64,000 nucleotides of DNA from Bacteroidales bacterium (GTDB taxonomy: Bacteria; Bacteroidota; Bacteroidia; Bacteroidales; UBA932): positions 62,001 to 126,000 of the forward strand of contig JAAYJQ010000017.1 in NCBI GenBank assembly GCA_012522855.1. The letters are read 5' to 3'. Of this stretch, positions 63,012 to 64,000 are shown piece after piece. Numbering within the stretch: the first letter of the stretch is position 1; the number at the start of each line of letters is the position of its first letter. The translations under genes were made by a program, and so were the position numbers. The notes below the pieces were generated by a model. That model was not told the DNA's origin, made no database searches, and saw nothing but the letters and a program-made list of their open reading frames with translations.

Positions 63012-64000
63012 TTATCGGGAACCGGCCTTTTTCCGGGTAAAGAGCTTGAAGAATTCGCTCAGGGCAAGGACGCCGAATGACAAGCCGATGACAATCCACC
63101 ATTGCGTAGCGGTAAGGGGCGCTAACTTAAAGAGTGACTGCATGGAGGGAACAAGCATAACCAACAAGGTAAGCGCTATCACAAATGCGATGGTTGCCCA
63201 CAACCAACGGTTGCTGAAGAATCGCTCCGTGAACCAATTATCTCCGCTGCGAATGCTGAAAATCATTGTAAACTGGGAGAATATCATCGTAGCGAAGGTC
63301 ATCGTGCGCGCCGTAGCGACAGAGTGTTGCAAGCCTATCAGATAAGCCACGAGAGTGATTACTCCGATAATGAGTGCCTGTATGATAATCTTTGTTGAGA
63401 ATGACTTCGTGAAGATACCTTGGTTCGGGTCCACCGGCTTGCGACTCATGATGTCTTTTTCCGCATGGTCTATGCTTAATGCCAAGGATGGCAAACTGTC
63501 GCCGACAAGGTTGATGAACAGCAACTGTATCGGCAAGAGCGGTACGTCAAAATTGCACAATACGGCAACCAACAACAGATTAATTTCTCCGAGATTGGTT
63601 GAAATCATAAACTGGATGGACTTGATAAGGTTGTCGTAGATTCTGCGACCCTCCCGCACAGATTGTACAATGGTCGCGAAATTATCGTCGGCAAGCACCA
63701 TGTCGGCGGCCTCCTTCGCCACATCCGTACCCGTTATTCCCATAGCGACACCGATGTTGGCGAGTTTCAACGCCGGCGCATCGTTTACACCATCGCCTGT
63801 CATTGCCACAACATTGCCTTGTTTCTGGTATGCCTTGACAATACGGACTTTATGCTCGGGGGCAACGCGGGCAAAGACCGAGACAGAACCGACAATCTCG
63901 AGGAGTTCGCGATCGGACATCGTTTCCACATCCGCGCCTGTAAGCACTTTGTCCCCCTCGGACATGATGCCAAGACTTTTCGCAATTGCCGATGCGGTGA
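63012..64000 (-). CDS. P-type Ca2+-transporting ATPase, C-terminal part (5' end outside window)
   Basis: About 328 codons read in from the right edge; the true start is outside the window. Visible: TASAIAKSLGIM, the hinge motif MTGDGVNDAPALK, AKEAADMVLADDNFATIV, then transmembrane segments with QFMISTNLGEINLLLVA and LPIQLLFINLVGDSLPSLALS, as in type II (SERCA/PMCA-like) pumps. The phosphorylation site DKTGT would lie beyond the edge. Three 60-base lines counted by hand give about 46% GC, against about 53% in two rsmA lines, so the gene may have been acquired. Confidence 0.92.
   Translation of the reverse strand, partial: TASAIAKSLGIMSEGDKVLTGADVETMSDRELLEIVGSVSVFARVAPEHKVRIVKAYQKQGNVVAMTGDGVNDAPALKLANIGVAMGITGTDVAKEAADMVLADDNFATIVQSVREGRRIYDNLIKSIQFMISTNLGEINLLLVAVLCNFDVPLLPIQLLFINLVGDSLPSLALSIDHAEKDIMSRKPVDPNQGIFTKSFSTKIIIQALIIGVITLVAYLIGLQHSVATARTMTFATMIFSQFTMIFSIRSGDNWFTERFFSNRWLWATIAFVIALTLLVMLVPSMQSLFKLAPLTATQWWIVIGLSFGVLALSEFFKLFTRKKAGSR

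Overview
The window is a piece of a Bacteroidota chromosome, most likely Bacteroidales. Evidence: TAnnTTTG-type -7 promoter elements in front of many genes, few Shine-Dalgarno sequences, BACON-domain lipoproteins, TonB-dependent receptors with carboxypeptidase-like N-terminal domains, a DUF6913 protein and OxyR next to a peroxiredoxin. Base composition is moderately GC-rich. An NADH-type [FeFe]-hydrogenase operon points to an anaerobic, H2-metabolising fermenter. Secreted sialidase, serpins and an SGNH hydrolase fit a host-associated (gut or oral) life. The exact genus cannot be told from the sequence.

Layout. 1-13657 (minus strand) holds two TonB-dependent receptors, two BACON/OB-fold lipoproteins, a secreted EEP-family nuclease and a lipoprotein NUC-family nuclease; I read this as a candidate extracellular nucleic-acid utilisation locus. 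It is split by a toxin-antitoxin pair (7167-8475) in which an AbiEi-like winged-helix domain is fused to an MNT antitoxin and followed by HepT. metK (13879) is preceded by what looks like a SAM-II riboswitch. After smpB comes a frameshifted REP-associated (Y1/RAYT) transposase embedded in REP-like repeats, then two tandem serpin lipoproteins with diverged reactive loops. 19809-23031 holds miaA, purE, exonuclease III and an SGNH hydrolase. 23050-27114 (minus) holds a large secreted putative six-hairpin glycosidase and an LPG-synthase-type membrane protein. 27154-29577 holds a PfkB kinase, a DUF6913 protein and a DUF368 (PopT-like) membrane protein, then tRNA-Arg(TCT).

30156-38011 is one operon, hydE-hydG-hydF-hydB-hydA-hydC: all three H-cluster maturases plus a trimeric NAD-linked [FeFe] hydrogenase. 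msrA faces it. 38674-44030 is a shikimate cluster (PPC-domain protein, aroB, fused aroD-aroA, aroC) carrying a ribbon-helix-helix/PIN toxin-antitoxin pair between aroDA and aroC. A second RAYT transposase (44295) follows. 45640-50055 is sufB-pnuC-sufC-sufD-ispE. Then come the oxyR/peroxiredoxin divergent pair, queH (minus), a five-gene MacAB-TolC-like efflux operon (52908-58635), a sialidase, a beta-lactamase-fold serine hydrolase and rsmA (both minus), an 838-base gene-free repeat region, and the C-terminal third of a P-type Ca-ATPase cut by the right edge.

The best leads for new biology are: the AbiEi-like/MNT/HepT hybrid with its palindromic operator; the SAM-II-like riboswitch whose 3' strand contains the metK start codons; the nuclease/OB/TonB locus; the serpin pair; the toxin-antitoxin pair inside the aro operon; and a repeated 30-codon element (45334-45423 and 62683-62772).
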